From contig NZ_JAQWOO010000032.1 in assembly GCF_029245835.1 (NCBI RefSeq), forward strand, positions 62,001-126,000: a DNA stretch of 64,000 nt, given 5' to 3'. The DNA comes from Algibacter sp. (GTDB lineage Bacteria > Bacteroidota > Bacteroidia > Flavobacteriales > Flavobacteriaceae). Shown here one piece after another: positions 8,579 to 17,805 of this stretch. A program made the position numbers and the translations under genes. The number at the start of each line of letters is the position of its first letter. Within the stretch, counting starts at the first letter, position 1. The notes under the pieces were generated by a model. The model saw only the letters and a program-made list of their open reading frames with translations. It made no database searches and was not told the DNA's origin.

Positions 8579-9556
8579 TTGAAAGTAGTAGAGCAAATAA
8601 AGCAACCCATAGCCTATGAAATGGATCTTTTCGAGCAAAAGTTCCAGCTTTCTATGTCTAGTAAAGTGGCTTTATTAAACAGGATTACACATTATATTGT
8701 AAATCGTAAGGGCAAACAAATGCGACCCATGTTTGTGTTTTTAGTCTCAAAAATGGTTTCTAATGGCGAGGTAAGTGAGCGTACATATAGAGGCGCATCA
8801 GTTATAGAATTGATTCACACTGCAACTTTAGTTCATGATGATGTTGTGGATGATAGTAACCGTAGAAGAGGTTTTTTCTCAGTAAATGCCCTTTGGAAAA
8901 ATAAAATTGCAGTTTTAATTGGCGATTTCTTACTGTCAAAAGGCTTATTGTTGTCCATTGATAATAACGACTTCGATTTGCTTAAAATTATTTCAATCGC
9001 TGTACGCGAAATGAGTGAAGGTGAGTTACTTCAAATTGAAAAAGCCCGTAAATTAGATATTACAGAAGCTATTTACTATGAAATTATTCGCCAAAAAACA
9101 GCAACCTTAATTGCGGCGTGTTGTAGTTTAGGAGCAGCCTCAGTAAAACCAGAATCACAGCATGTAGAGACTATGCGTAAGTTTGGAGAGTTAATAGGTA
9201 TGGCATTCCAAATAAAAGATGATTTGTTTGATTATGGCAATGCGCAAATTGGTAAGCCAACAGGTATTGATATTAAAGAACAAAAAATGACATTGCCTTT
9301 AATTTACGTATTAAATCAAGCGTCTAAGAAAGATAAAAAGTGGCTTATAAATTCCGTTAAAAATCATAACAAAGACACGAAACGCGTTAAAGAAGTTATT
9401 GCATTTGTAAAAGATAGTGGTGGTTTAGATTATGCTGTAACTAAAATGAAACAATTTCAATCTGAAGCCTTACATTTATTAGAAAGTTATCCAGAATCAG
9501 ATTTTAAAAACTCATTAGTACTTATGGTGAATTATGTCATCGATAGGAAGAAATAA
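8579..9556 (+). CDS. Polyprenyl diphosphate synthase (all-trans)
   Basis: 325 residues. The enzyme extends allylic diphosphates with IPP, most likely to make the side chain of menaquinone. Both aspartate-rich motifs are present: HDDVVDDSNRRRG (first, about residue 85) and KDDLFDY (second, about residue 213), with the upstream GKQMRPMFVFL and GDFLLSKG. The start used is TTG (8579), because the MKVVEQIKQPI stretch belongs to the family; the first ATG would be at 8621 and would lose 14 residues. The chain length of the product cannot be read reliably. Confidence 0.92.
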   Translation: MKVVEQIKQPIAYEMDLFEQKFQLSMSSKVALLNRITHYIVNRKGKQMRPMFVFLVSKMVSNGEVSERTYRGASVIELIHTATLVHDDVVDDSNRRRGFFSVNALWKNKIAVLIGDFLLSKGLLLSIDNNDFDLLKIISIAVREMSEGELLQIEKARKLDITEAIYYEIIRQKTATLIAACCSLGAASVKPESQHVETMRKFGELIGMAFQIKDDLFDYGNAQIGKPTGIDIKEQKMTLPLIYVLNQASKKDKKWLINSVKNHNKDTKRVKEVIAFVKDSGGLDYAVTKMKQFQSEALHLLESYPESDFKNSLVLMVNYVIDRKK

Positions 9557-9590
9557 TACCTTTTCATTTTTTTATTTTAGTAATCATATA

Positions 9591-9618
9591 AAAAGCCGTT
9601 TTATTACGGTTATTTTAA
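9591..9618. terminator. Weak hairpin between convergent genes
   Basis: AGCCGT (9594-9599) pairs with ACGGTT (9606-9611) with one G-T pair, with A-rich and T-rich flanks. It may end the polyprenyl synthase and transglutaminase transcripts. Confidence 0.45.
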
Positions 9619-9634
9619 ATAAGACATATAGTAG

Positions 9635-10591
9635 TTACTGCTGTTGTTGATATTGTTGCATTAATTCTAAATTACGCTTATAGCTATTATTTGTTTCAGA
9701 AGCGGAAGTTTTAGTAATATATTCTGTTTTATTTACCTCTGTATTTTTGGAATTTTTTACTTCAACTTTCACCTGCATTTCGGCTTCAACTTGACCTTTA
9801 AAAACACCTTTTACAGGAGAACAGTCATCATAATGTCTTCCCACTGCTAGTCGTACATGGTTTTCGTTAGCAATTGCATTATTAGTAGGGTCAATTCCTA
9901 GCCATCCATAAAAAGGAATATAAGCTTCTACCCAAGCATGAGTAGCGCCTTCACCTCTAGTTATATCTTCGTTAGGGCAGATATATCCACTAACATAGCG
10001 TGCTGGAATATCAAGCATTTTAATCATTCGTAAAAGGACGTTAGTGAAATCTTGACATACACCTGCTTTTAATTCCCATGCTTTTTCTAAAGGCGTATTT
10101 ACATCGGTAACACCAGATTTATATTCAAAATTGTTATGTACATATTCGCAAAGTTCAAGTACCGCTTTATATGGCGATTTGGTTTTTAACTTTTTGTTTA
10201 AAATAATATCATGAATATCTTGACTACCTTTAAATGTTTTGATATTGGTAAAATCAATAAAAGTAGTCGTATTTTTTATTTGTTTTAATTCATTCCATTG
10301 TGAAACTATATCAACACTATCATCTGGGAATATTCTATCACTAGTATTTACTTCAATTTCTGATACTATATTTAACGCGTTGTGAGGTTCTGTAACCATA
10401 AAGGTACCCACGCGATTATCAAAAAAATCAGTAAAAGTTTCGATGAAAGAATTATTAGTGACAGATATTAAATGCGATACCACTTTTTGATAGTTGTCGT
10501 TTATAGGATGCAGTCTTATAAGAGTAGCTCCGTCTATTACAGGGTTACTATAGCTGTATTTTGTAATATGTTTAATGAAAAATGTAGCCAT
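9635..10591 (-). CDS. Transglutaminase-like cysteine peptidase family protein
   Basis: 318 residues, cytoplasmic (no signal peptide). The N-terminal beta region (about 1-90; KHITKYSYSNPVIDGATLIRLHP) is the transglutaminase N-domain that goes with this family. The catalytic triad is visible as Cys179 (AGVCQDFTN), His218 (ATHAWVEAY) and Asp234 (GIDPTNN). The C-terminal 60 residues are charged and end in a Gln-rich tail. It is the last gene of a three-gene unit with alpha-E and ATP-grasp genes, the arrangement reported by comparative genomics as a probable peptide-ligating and peptide-cleaving system. The substrate is unknown. Confidence 0.88.
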   Translation of the reverse strand: MATFFIKHITKYSYSNPVIDGATLIRLHPINDNYQKVVSHLISVTNNSFIETFTDFFDNRVGTFMVTEPHNALNIVSEIEVNTSDRIFPDDSVDIVSQWNELKQIKNTTTFIDFTNIKTFKGSQDIHDIILNKKLKTKSPYKAVLELCEYVHNNFEYKSGVTDVNTPLEKAWELKAGVCQDFTNVLLRMIKMLDIPARYVSGYICPNEDITRGEGATHAWVEAYIPFYGWLGIDPTNNAIANENHVRLAVGRHYDDCSPVKGVFKGQVEAEMQVKVEVKNSKNTEVNKTEYITKTSASETNNSYKRNLELMQQYQQQQ

Positions 10592-10603
10592 AAAGTGTAT
10601 AAA

Positions 10604-11527
10604 TCAATTATTTTGTGAAAAGTAAACAGCATTGATATTTAATGAGATATTTCTAATATCTTCCTTAATATCACTAATAAAATTATTTAAGCCTTGATTA
10701 TTAATGTTTTCAATAGTAGTGTATTTAATTGTGCTTTCTAGCTTTCCTAATAAAAACTCTATATTATTTTTTTCAAGCTCATTAGTTTCTATAAGTTCAT
10801 TAATGTGCCTACTAAGCTTATTAATACAATAATAAACAGATCTTGGAAATAACTTATCTTGAAAAACCATCCTTATAACATGTTCTTCGTTAAAGGTAGA
10901 TTTGTGTTTTTTTAGATATAATTGATATCCACCAATAGATAGAAGTAAATTTTTCCAATAGAAACTCTTTTCTAAAGCATCTGATGTATTTCCAATATCA
11001 ATAAGTTTAAGAGATGTGAAATCTGAAATAAGAATAACACGCTCTAAAAACTTACCTACATTCATAAAATAGAAGGAAGCTCCACGCTCTTGTGTAATGT
11101 CTGATGTTCCATAATAAATGAGGTGATATTTTCTTAAATCTTCTAAAAAATGAACAGGGTCTTCTTCTAATTTTTTGTGTAAATCTTTGTTTGTAAGGTA
11201 TAGATAATAATTGTTAATACATAGCCAAAGCTCTCTAGAAATATGTTCTTGAACACTTCTGGCGTTTTCCCTTGCTTTTGTTATAATATTTAAAATTGAA
11301 TTAGAATTTTTGGTATTTAACACCATAAAATCAATACATGCTATGGGATCTTCAGTATAAAAATCATTGTCATAGTTTGTAAACGTTTTCATAATAGGGG
11401 TCCACGAAAATAGCTCTGGAGAGTCTTGATTGGCGTAATAGTTTACCTTTAGTAAACTTAATATACCGTTTCCGCGTTCCATATATCTGTCTAACCAAAT
11501 AAGATTATTTGCTACTCTACTTAACAT
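10604..11527 (-). CDS. Alpha-E domain-containing protein
   Basis: 307 residues, all-helical. The N-terminus MLSRVANNLIWLDRYMERG is the hallmark of the alpha-E family (DUF403), and the ARENARSVQEHISRELWLCIN helix is its second conserved block. The biochemical role is not established; the family nearly always sits between a circularly permuted ATP-grasp protein and a transglutaminase, as here. It lies 12 bases upstream of the transglutaminase gene and 16 bases downstream of the ATP-grasp gene, so all three are surely one transcript. Confidence 0.9.
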   Translation of the reverse strand: MLSRVANNLIWLDRYMERGNGILSLLKVNYYANQDSPELFSWTPIMKTFTNYDNDFYTEDPIACIDFMVLNTKNSNSILNIITKARENARSVQEHISRELWLCINNYYLYLTNKDLHKKLEEDPVHFLEDLRKYHLIYYGTSDITQERGASFYFMNVGKFLERVILISDFTSLKLIDIGNTSDALEKSFYWKNLLLSIGGYQLYLKKHKSTFNEEHVIRMVFQDKLFPRSVYYCINKLSRHINELIETNELEKNNIEFLLGKLESTIKYTTIENINNQGLNNFISDIKEDIRNISLNINAVYFSQNN

Positions 11528-11543
11528 ATATAATTTTTTTATT

Positions 11544-12986
11544 TTATTCTAAAACCCAAGTGTCTTTGCTTCCTCCACCCTGTGAGCTATTAACAACTAA
11601 AGATCCTTTTTTTAAAGCAACTCGTGTTAGTCCGCCCGGGCAAATGTCTATACCATCTCTTCCTGAAAGGGCAAATGGTCTTAAATCAATACACCGCGGA
11701 GATAATTTACCATCAATATAACAAGGAGCCGTAGAGAGTCGTAAAATAGGTTGGGCTATAAAGTTTTCAGGTTTTTTACTTACGTTATCAAGGTAATCTT
11801 GTATTTCTGCATCAGAAGCTTCGTGGCCCATTAACATGCCATAACCACCACTACCATCGGTCTTTTTTATAACCATATCCTTAACATTTTTGGTTACATA
11901 ATCAAGTTCTTCTGGTCTTCCTAATTGGTAAGTTTCAATATTTTTTAAAATAGGCTCTTCATCTAAATAATATTTTATCATGTCTGGAACATAAATATAT
12001 ACCGCTTTATCATCGGCAATACCCGTGCCTGGAGCATTTACAATATTTACATGTCCTTTTCTATAAGCAGCCATAATACCTGCAACACCCAAAACACTTT
12101 TGGCATTAAACTCTAGAGGGTCTAAGAAATCATCATCTACACGTCGGTAAATCACATCCACTTGTTTTAAGCCGTTAGTAGTTTTCATGTAAACAAAATG
12201 ATTTTTAACAACTAAGTCGCTACCTTCTACCAATTCAATACCCATTAACCTAGCTAAAGTGGTATGCTCATAATAAGCTGAGTTGTAAATACCAGGGGTT
12301 AGTAATACAATATTTGGGTCTGCTTTGTCAGATAATTCTTTTAGTTTTTTATAAAGCATATTAGGGTAATTGGATACCGATCTAACATTCGCTTTAGGTA
12401 AAATACCAGGAAATAACCGCTTGGAGATTTCTCTGTTTTCAAGCATGTAGCTTACACCAGAAGGAGTTCTTAAATTATCTTCAAGCACATAAAATTCTCC
12501 ATCGCTATTACGAATTAAATCTACACCAGAAATATGTACGTAAACATCATAAGGTACTTTTACGCCTTTCATTTCACGCAGAAAACTTGGACAAGAGTAA
12601 ATTAATTCACCAGGAATAACACCATCTCTTATAATAAACTGTTCGTTATAAATATCTTTAATAAATAGATTTAATGCTTTAAGACGTTGCTTAATACCAG
12701 TTTCAATTTTATTCCATTCTTCACCAGTAATTATTCTTGGAACAATATCAAAAGGAAATATTTTTTCGATACCTTCATTGTCGTTATAAACAGTAAAAGT
12801 AACACCTTGGCTCATAAATAATTGTTTAGATAAATCTTCTTTTTTTGTAAGCTTTTCTGGAGAGGTTTTTTCTAAATATTTTATAAATTCTTCGTATTGA
12901 GATCTAAACACAGAACTATTGTTATACATCTCATCCCAAGTCTTAGGAAGCAAGTCATATGAAGAAAATAAATGTTTATTTGACAT
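11544..12986 (-). CDS. Circularly permuted type 2 ATP-grasp protein
   Basis: 480 residues. The family is predicted to join a carboxylate to an amine with ATP (amidoligase). Visible landmarks are the N-terminal KTWDEMYN block, the RDGVIPGELIYSCPSFLREM stretch, YVLEDNLRTPSGVSYMLENR, VDVIYRRVDDDFLDPLEF and the C-terminal IKKTDGSGGYGMLMG loop with RPFALSGRDG-type endings. It is the first gene of the three-gene unit. No Anbu-type proteasome homologue or glutamine synthetase-like partner, which some genomes add to this cluster, is found within the window. Confidence 0.9.
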   Translation of the reverse strand: MSNKHLFSSYDLLPKTWDEMYNNSSVFRSQYEEFIKYLEKTSPEKLTKKEDLSKQLFMSQGVTFTVYNDNEGIEKIFPFDIVPRIITGEEWNKIETGIKQRLKALNLFIKDIYNEQFIIRDGVIPGELIYSCPSFLREMKGVKVPYDVYVHISGVDLIRNSDGEFYVLEDNLRTPSGVSYMLENREISKRLFPGILPKANVRSVSNYPNMLYKKLKELSDKADPNIVLLTPGIYNSAYYEHTTLARLMGIELVEGSDLVVKNHFVYMKTTNGLKQVDVIYRRVDDDFLDPLEFNAKSVLGVAGIMAAYRKGHVNIVNAPGTGIADDKAVYIYVPDMIKYYLDEEPILKNIETYQLGRPEELDYVTKNVKDMVIKKTDGSGGYGMLMGHEASDAEIQDYLDNVSKKPENFIAQPILRLSTAPCYIDGKLSPRCIDLRPFALSGRDGIDICPGGLTRVALKKGSLVVNSSQGGGSKDTWVLE

Positions 12987-13237
12987 AGATTAACGTTTTC
13001 ATAAATGTAATAATATTTTGAATAAAATTCAATAAATTACAGTAACGGTTATAAATAAATCAATGATTTGTAATTTTTACTGAAAATATTTTTAAATTTT
13101 ATTATTTTTAGCCTTAAAAATTATGATTCTTGTTGTTTAATTGATTTTAAAGTATTGATTTTTATGTTTTCAATAAAAAATTGAAGCTTCAGACAACCAT
13201 TTGCATAAATTTTGCGTCTTTATAAATAGAAGACTAT

Positions 13238-13813
13238 ATGAAACGATTTTTGAAAGTTATTCAATTACATAGAAACGAATCGGATTTGATAAAGAAAGCG
13301 GTTAAAAATAATCGCGAAGCACAACATTTGTTGTTTGAAATGTATGGGCCAAAAATGTTGAGTGTTTGTAGGTGTTATATTAAAGATATTCAAAAATCGG
13401 AAGAAGCGATGCTGAATGGTTTTTTTAAAGTGTTTTCAAATTTAAAAAGTTTTAAAAATGAAGGTAGTTTTGAAGGCTGGATAAGACGTATTATTGTTAG
13501 AGCATCCATTTCTTATTTAAGACAACAAAAACATATTGAATTCCCTGTTGACTTCATTGAATTTGAAAATGAGTCTTTTAATAACATAAAAACAGATATT
13601 GAAGTTGCCGAAATCCAGCAATTAATAGATGAGTTGCCAGAAGGTTATAAAATGGTTTTTATAATGTATGCCATTGAAGGTTATAAACACCACGAAATAG
13701 CAGATTTACTGAATATTACAGAAGGGACATCAAAATCTCAATTATTTAAAGCTCGTAAAATGCTTCAAGAAAAAATAAAAAAGTTAAATAAAGTAAGCTA
13801 TGGCTCCAATTAA
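13238..13813 (+). CDS. ECF-type RNA polymerase sigma factor
   Basis: 191 residues. Region 2 (about 30-100) shows LLFEMYGPKMLSVCRCYIKD and FEGWIRRIIVRASISYLRQQK; region 4 (about 120-180) has LPEGYKMVFIMYAIEGYKHHEIADLLNI as separate pieces and the recognition helix GTSKSQLFKARKMLQEKI. These are typical of Bacteroidota ECF factors, which redirect RNA polymerase to envelope or stress genes. The last 14 bases overlap the next gene, whose product has one membrane helix and may hold this factor inactive. The 251-base gap upstream, shared with the divergent ATP-grasp gene, is very AT-rich and shows no clear consensus promoter. Confidence 0.93.
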   Translation: MKRFLKVIQLHRNESDLIKKAVKNNREAQHLLFEMYGPKMLSVCRCYIKDIQKSEEAMLNGFFKVFSNLKSFKNEGSFEGWIRRIIVRASISYLRQQKHIEFPVDFIEFENESFNNIKTDIEVAEIQQLIDELPEGYKMVFIMYAIEGYKHHEIADLLNITEGTSKSQLFKARKMLQEKIKKLNKVSYGSN

Positions 13814-14549
13814 ATTTGAAGAAAAAATAAAGAATAAGCTTGATAAACGAACTATAAAACCATCTGCTGATGCTTGGAATAATTTATCAGAGCGTTTAGA
13901 TGCTCAAGATAAAAAGAGTAATAAACCATATTGGTGGTTTGGTATTGCTGCCAGTGTTATAGGGGTTTTATTTGTTATTTCTCAATTTTTAAATAATGAT
14001 TTAGAAGTTTACGATACACCAATAATTGTTGAAACGCCTGAAATTATTAAGAATAACGAAAATATAACGGTAGCTATTCAAGAGGAAACGCCCGAAACTA
14101 TTGAAGAGGCTCAAATAACAAATAAGAAAGAATCCTTTAAAGTTACAACTAATAAAAAGCGCGTTGCTAGTAAAGAAGCGTTTATAGCTGTTACTAAAGA
14201 AGACAAAATTTCTTCGGATAAAAAAACAAATCCTATTGCAGCTGAATTGCCAAAGCAAAATTTGACTTTTGAAGAACAAAAAATACAAGATGTGGTTGCT
14301 CAAGTTCAGTCTATGAAACTAGAAAATAAGGTAATTACAGATGCTGATATTGATGCGTTACTAAAAGAAGCACAAAAAGAAATTATACGTAATAGACTAT
14401 ATAATGAAACTACCAATGTGGTTGATGCCAATGCTTTACTTCAAGACGTTGAAGCAGAGTTAGATCAGTCCTTTAGAGCTAAGGTTTTTGAAGCCTTAAA
14501 ATCAAGTTATAATTCAGTTAAAACTGCAGTTGCTCAGCGCAACGAGTAA
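13800..14549 (+). CDS. Single-pass membrane protein, possible anti-sigma factor
   Basis: 249 residues. A short cytoplasmic N-terminus (FEEKIKNKLDKRTIKPSADAWNNLSERLD) precedes one transmembrane helix (about 45-62, WWFGIAASVIGVLFVISQF), followed by a long charged periplasmic part rich in Glu, Lys and Thr with coiled-coil character near the end. The layout and the 14-base overlap with the ECF sigma gene suggest an anti-sigma role, but no zinc-binding HxxxCxxC anti-sigma motif or FecR domain is visible. The family is therefore not identified; the role is inferred from position alone. Confidence 0.65.
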   Translation: MAPIKFEEKIKNKLDKRTIKPSADAWNNLSERLDAQDKKSNKPYWWFGIAASVIGVLFVISQFLNNDLEVYDTPIIVETPEIIKNNENITVAIQEETPETIEEAQITNKKESFKVTTNKKRVASKEAFIAVTKEDKISSDKKTNPIAAELPKQNLTFEEQKIQDVVAQVQSMKLENKVITDADIDALLKEAQKEIIRNRLYNETTNVVDANALLQDVEAELDQSFRAKVFEALKSSYNSVKTAVAQRNE

Positions 14550-14604
14550 TCAAAATTTAAAACATTCATCAAATCAATTAATTATAATCAAAAAACGAAC
14601 AGTT

Positions 14605-15684
14605 ATGCAAACAATTACAAAACACATAATGATGCTCATTCTTGCTTTGAGTATTCAATTTATTTATGCTCAAGACACGATAAGTAACAGAAATAATAAG
14701 TACAAAATAGAAACATTAAAAGATATTAAAGAGCGTATTAAAGAAGAGGAACGTAATTTTTTAAAAGCAGAAGTAGAGGCTATAAACTTGCGTTTAAATA
14801 GCGGTGAAATCAACAATGATGAGGCTGAAAGTCTTAAAAAACAACTGGCAAAAAGGCGTGCCTTAAATATTGAAAATCGTTTAGCTATAATAAACAATAA
14901 AATTTCTTTATTAGAACGAAATGATGAGGGATATCGCATAAATAATGAGGAAGATTTGTCTAGAGTTGGTATGAGTATAGGCGGTAACGATGATAGTTTT
15001 GCAGGTATAAAAATCAACTATAGAAACAAACCCAAAAAGTACGATTTGCGAACCTCAAGCGATTTTGTTCTTGCTTTTGGATTGAATAATGCCATAATTG
15101 AAGGTGAAAATTTAGATGACTCACCTTATAAATTTGGAGGTTCTCGTTTTTTTGAAATTGGTTGGGCTTGGAAAACGCGAGTGTTCAAAAACTCAAATGT
15201 CTTAAGATTAAAATATGGGTATTCTCTTCAAATAAATGGGTTAAAGCCTCAGGATAATCGGTACTTTGTTCAACAAGGTGATCAAACTGTTTTGGAAGAG
15301 TTTCCAGAAAGCCTTAAAAAATCTAAACTGTCTATTACAAATTTGGTATTTCCGTTACATTTTGAATTTGGTCCATCAAAAAGAATTGATAAAGACACTT
15401 ATTTTAGATATTCAACCGATAATAAATTCAAAATAGGTATTGGTGGTTATGCTGGTTTCAATATTGGGACACGACAAAAGCTAAAATATGAATTAGACGG
15501 CGAGCGTATCAAAGACAAACAAAAACGTGGATTTAATACCACAAATTTAGTTTACGGATTAAGTAGCTATATCGCTTTTGACGATGTAGCACTTTATGTG
15601 AAATATGATTTATCTCCAATATTTAAAGATCAAATAGTTAATCAAAATAATATTTCTATTGGTGTTAGATTTGATATGGATTAG
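14605..15684 (+). CDS. Predicted outer-membrane beta-barrel protein with coiled coil
   Basis: 359 residues. The start at 14605 gives a proper signal peptide (MQTITKHIMMLILALSIQFIYAQ); an in-frame ATG at 14530 would bury it. Residues about 30-105 are highly charged and helical (Glu/Lys-rich coiled coil), while the rest alternates hydrophobic and polar residues with aromatic turns (NVLRLKYGYSLQIN, KFKIGIGGYAGFNIGTRQK) and ends in SIGVRFDMD, as in small outer-membrane barrels. It lies 55 bases after the membrane protein gene and ahead of a terminator, so it is probably the third gene of the sigma-factor unit and a likely target of it. Confidence 0.65.
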   Translation: MQTITKHIMMLILALSIQFIYAQDTISNRNNKYKIETLKDIKERIKEEERNFLKAEVEAINLRLNSGEINNDEAESLKKQLAKRRALNIENRLAIINNKISLLERNDEGYRINNEEDLSRVGMSIGGNDDSFAGIKINYRNKPKKYDLRTSSDFVLAFGLNNAIIEGENLDDSPYKFGGSRFFEIGWAWKTRVFKNSNVLRLKYGYSLQINGLKPQDNRYFVQQGDQTVLEEFPESLKKSKLSITNLVFPLHFEFGPSKRIDKDTYFRYSTDNKFKIGIGGYAGFNIGTRQKLKYELDGERIKDKQKRGFNTTNLVYGLSSYIAFDDVALYVKYDLSPIFKDQIVNQNNISIGVRFDMD

Positions 15685-15732
15685 AAGATTTTTTAAATCA
15701 ATTAAAAAAAAATTAAACCTGCATAAGCTACT

Positions 15733-15762
15733 AAAAAACTCGAATTTTTTCGGGTTTTTTAG
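15733..15762 (+). terminator. Rho-independent terminator of the sigma-factor unit
   Basis: AAAAAACTCGAA (15733-15744) pairs with TTCGGGTTTTTT (15749-15760) with one G-T pair and a TTTT loop, ending in a T-run. Confidence 0.85.
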
Positions 15763-15790
15763 TTTTTAAAATAACTGCTTGATTTAGCTA

Positions 15791-15821
15791 TTGAACCATG
15801 TATTATTTTATCTTACTTTTA
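15791..15821 (+). promoter_or_regulatory. Putative promoter of dnaG
   Basis: TTG (15791-15793), 20 bases, TACTTTTA (15814-15821), seven of eight with the consensus. It lies 22 bases before the TTG start codon of dnaG. Confidence 0.5.
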
Positions 15822-15843
15822 CATACACTAAAAATCTTATTTT

Positions 15844-17802
15844 TTGATATCACCATCATCCATTGATCAAGTATTTGAAACCGCCCGAGTAGAGGAGGTA
15901 ATTGGTGATTTTGTTCAACTTAAAAAAGCGGGAAGTAACTTTAAAGGCTTAAGCCCTTTTAGTGATGAGCGTTCGCCAAGTTTTATGGTATCGCCAGTAA
16001 AGCAAATCTGGAAAGATTTTTCAACTGGTAAAGGAGGGACTGCCGTATCGTTTTTAATGGAACACGAGCACTTTACATATCCTGAAGCTATTAAATATCT
16101 AGCTAAAAAGTATAATATTGAAATAGAAGAAACTGAGCAGTCAAACGAGCAAAAAGAGAAAGCAAATGAGCGTGAAAGTTTATATTTAGTAAGTGAGTTT
16201 GCAAATACTTATTTTCAAAACATATTACATAAAACGGATCAAGGAAAATCTATAGGATTAAGTTATTTTAAACAACGTGGTTTTACTGAAGAAACGATTA
16301 AAAAATTCGATTTAGGATATTCGCTCAATGAATGGCAAGCCTTTACAGATGAAGCTTTAAAACAAGGTTATAATATTGATTTTTTATCAAAAACAGGACT
16401 TACCATAGTTAAAGAAGATAAACGCTTTGATAGGTTTAAAGGGCGTGTTATGTTTCCTATAAAAAGCATGAGTGGTCGCGTATTAGGTTATGGTGGCCGT
16501 ATTCTTGTAGCAGATAAAAAAGCGGCGAAGTATGTGAACTCTCCAGAAAGTGATATTTACCATAAAAGTAAAGTGTTATATGGTATTTATCATGCAAAGC
16601 AAAGTATAGCTAAGGAAGATAATTGTTATTTAGTTGAAGGTTATACCGATGTTATTCAGTTTCATCAAACAGGTATCCAAAACGTTGTTTCTTCTTCTGG
16701 AACAGCCTTAACATCTGAGCAAATAAGGCTAATAAACCGACTTACAAAAAATATTACCGTACTTTTTGATGGCGATGCTGCGGGTATGCGTGCATCACTT
16801 CGTGGAATCGATTTAATTTTGGAACAAGGAATGAATGTTAAGGTTTGTACTTTCCCTGAAGGTGAAGATCCTGATAGTTTTTCAAGACAAAACACATTAG
16901 AAGAACTTACATTATATCTAAATGAAAATGCCAAAGATTTTATTCAATTTAAGGCCTCTATATTATTTGAAGAATCTAAAAACGACCCCATAAAAAAGGC
17001 AGATACCGTTAGAGATATTGTAAATAGTATATCTAAAATTCCAGACCGTATTAAAAAAGAAATTTACATTCAGGAATGTGCTAGAATAATGGATATTAGT
17101 GAAGAGGTTTTGTTTAGTACATTGGCTCAAATCGATAAAAAAGAATTTCAAGAAACGCACAAAAAAAATAAAACTGAACAAAAAGCTTTTGATGTTATAA
17201 AGCATCAGCAACCTGTTGAAAAAGTTAATATTCAATACGTTTTAGAACGAAAAATAATAGAAATATTATTGCTTTATGGAAATAAAACCGAGCATTTTGA
17301 AGACTTAGTTTTAAAAGAAAATGATAAGTCAGAATTGGTTTTAGAGCCCGTAATTCATGAAGCAAAAGTATTTGAAAAAGTATTTTTAGACTTGCAGGAT
17401 GATGAAATGCAATTTACTAATGAGCAGTTTAAAACACTTTATTATACCATTATAGACCGATTAAATCAAGACCAAGAATTTGAATTAAAAACATTTGTTA
17501 ATTCTGTAAATCAAGAGATGGCTAATGAAATTACGACTATCTTGATGGAGGATGAACGTTATGCTTTAGACGATTGGAATAGAATGAATATTTTTCCTAG
17601 AGGAAAAATGCAATCTATAGCACAATTGGTTAGCGAAACCATTTTAAGTTTACGATGCTTTTTAATTGACCAAAAGGTAAAAGAGTTTCAGCAAGAAACA
17701 CTGCAAAACAAAATAGACTCGAATAGAAATATACTTGAAGAAGTAAAAGACTATTCGGGTCTAAAAATGTTGTTGTCTAGAAAACTAAACAGAGTATTGT
17801 AA
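15844..17802 (+). CDS. dnaG: DNA primase
   Basis: 652 residues, normal for DnaG. It makes RNA primers at the replication fork. The start is TTG (15844), which gives MISPSSIDQVFETARVEEVI, the usual N-terminus of the family. The zinc domain keeps its fold-like sequence but not its ligands: Ser37, Ser40, Asp58 and Thr61 stand where C, H, C and C belong. The catalytic core follows with the GRVMFPIKS block and TOPRIM acidic motifs (LVEGYTDVIQF near 266 and LFDGDAAGM near 308). The C-terminal helicase-interaction region is present. It ends three bases from the convergent response-regulator gene. Confidence 0.97.
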   Translation: MISPSSIDQVFETARVEEVIGDFVQLKKAGSNFKGLSPFSDERSPSFMVSPVKQIWKDFSTGKGGTAVSFLMEHEHFTYPEAIKYLAKKYNIEIEETEQSNEQKEKANERESLYLVSEFANTYFQNILHKTDQGKSIGLSYFKQRGFTEETIKKFDLGYSLNEWQAFTDEALKQGYNIDFLSKTGLTIVKEDKRFDRFKGRVMFPIKSMSGRVLGYGGRILVADKKAAKYVNSPESDIYHKSKVLYGIYHAKQSIAKEDNCYLVEGYTDVIQFHQTGIQNVVSSSGTALTSEQIRLINRLTKNITVLFDGDAAGMRASLRGIDLILEQGMNVKVCTFPEGEDPDSFSRQNTLEELTLYLNENAKDFIQFKASILFEESKNDPIKKADTVRDIVNSISKIPDRIKKEIYIQECARIMDISEEVLFSTLAQIDKKEFQETHKKNKTEQKAFDVIKHQQPVEKVNIQYVLERKIIEILLLYGNKTEHFEDLVLKENDKSELVLEPVIHEAKVFEKVFLDLQDDEMQFTNEQFKTLYYTIIDRLNQDQEFELKTFVNSVNQEMANEITTILMEDERYALDDWNRMNIFPRGKMQSIAQLVSETILSLRCFLIDQKVKEFQQETLQNKIDSNRNILEEVKDYSGLKMLLSRKLNRVL

Positions 17803-17805
17803 AAA

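Noticed and set aside
14001-14303. A 100-codon open frame on the minus strand inside the sigma-partner gene
   Set aside because: Its translation is Phe/Asn/Ile-rich with no family likeness, as expected from the complement of a Lys/Glu-rich gene.
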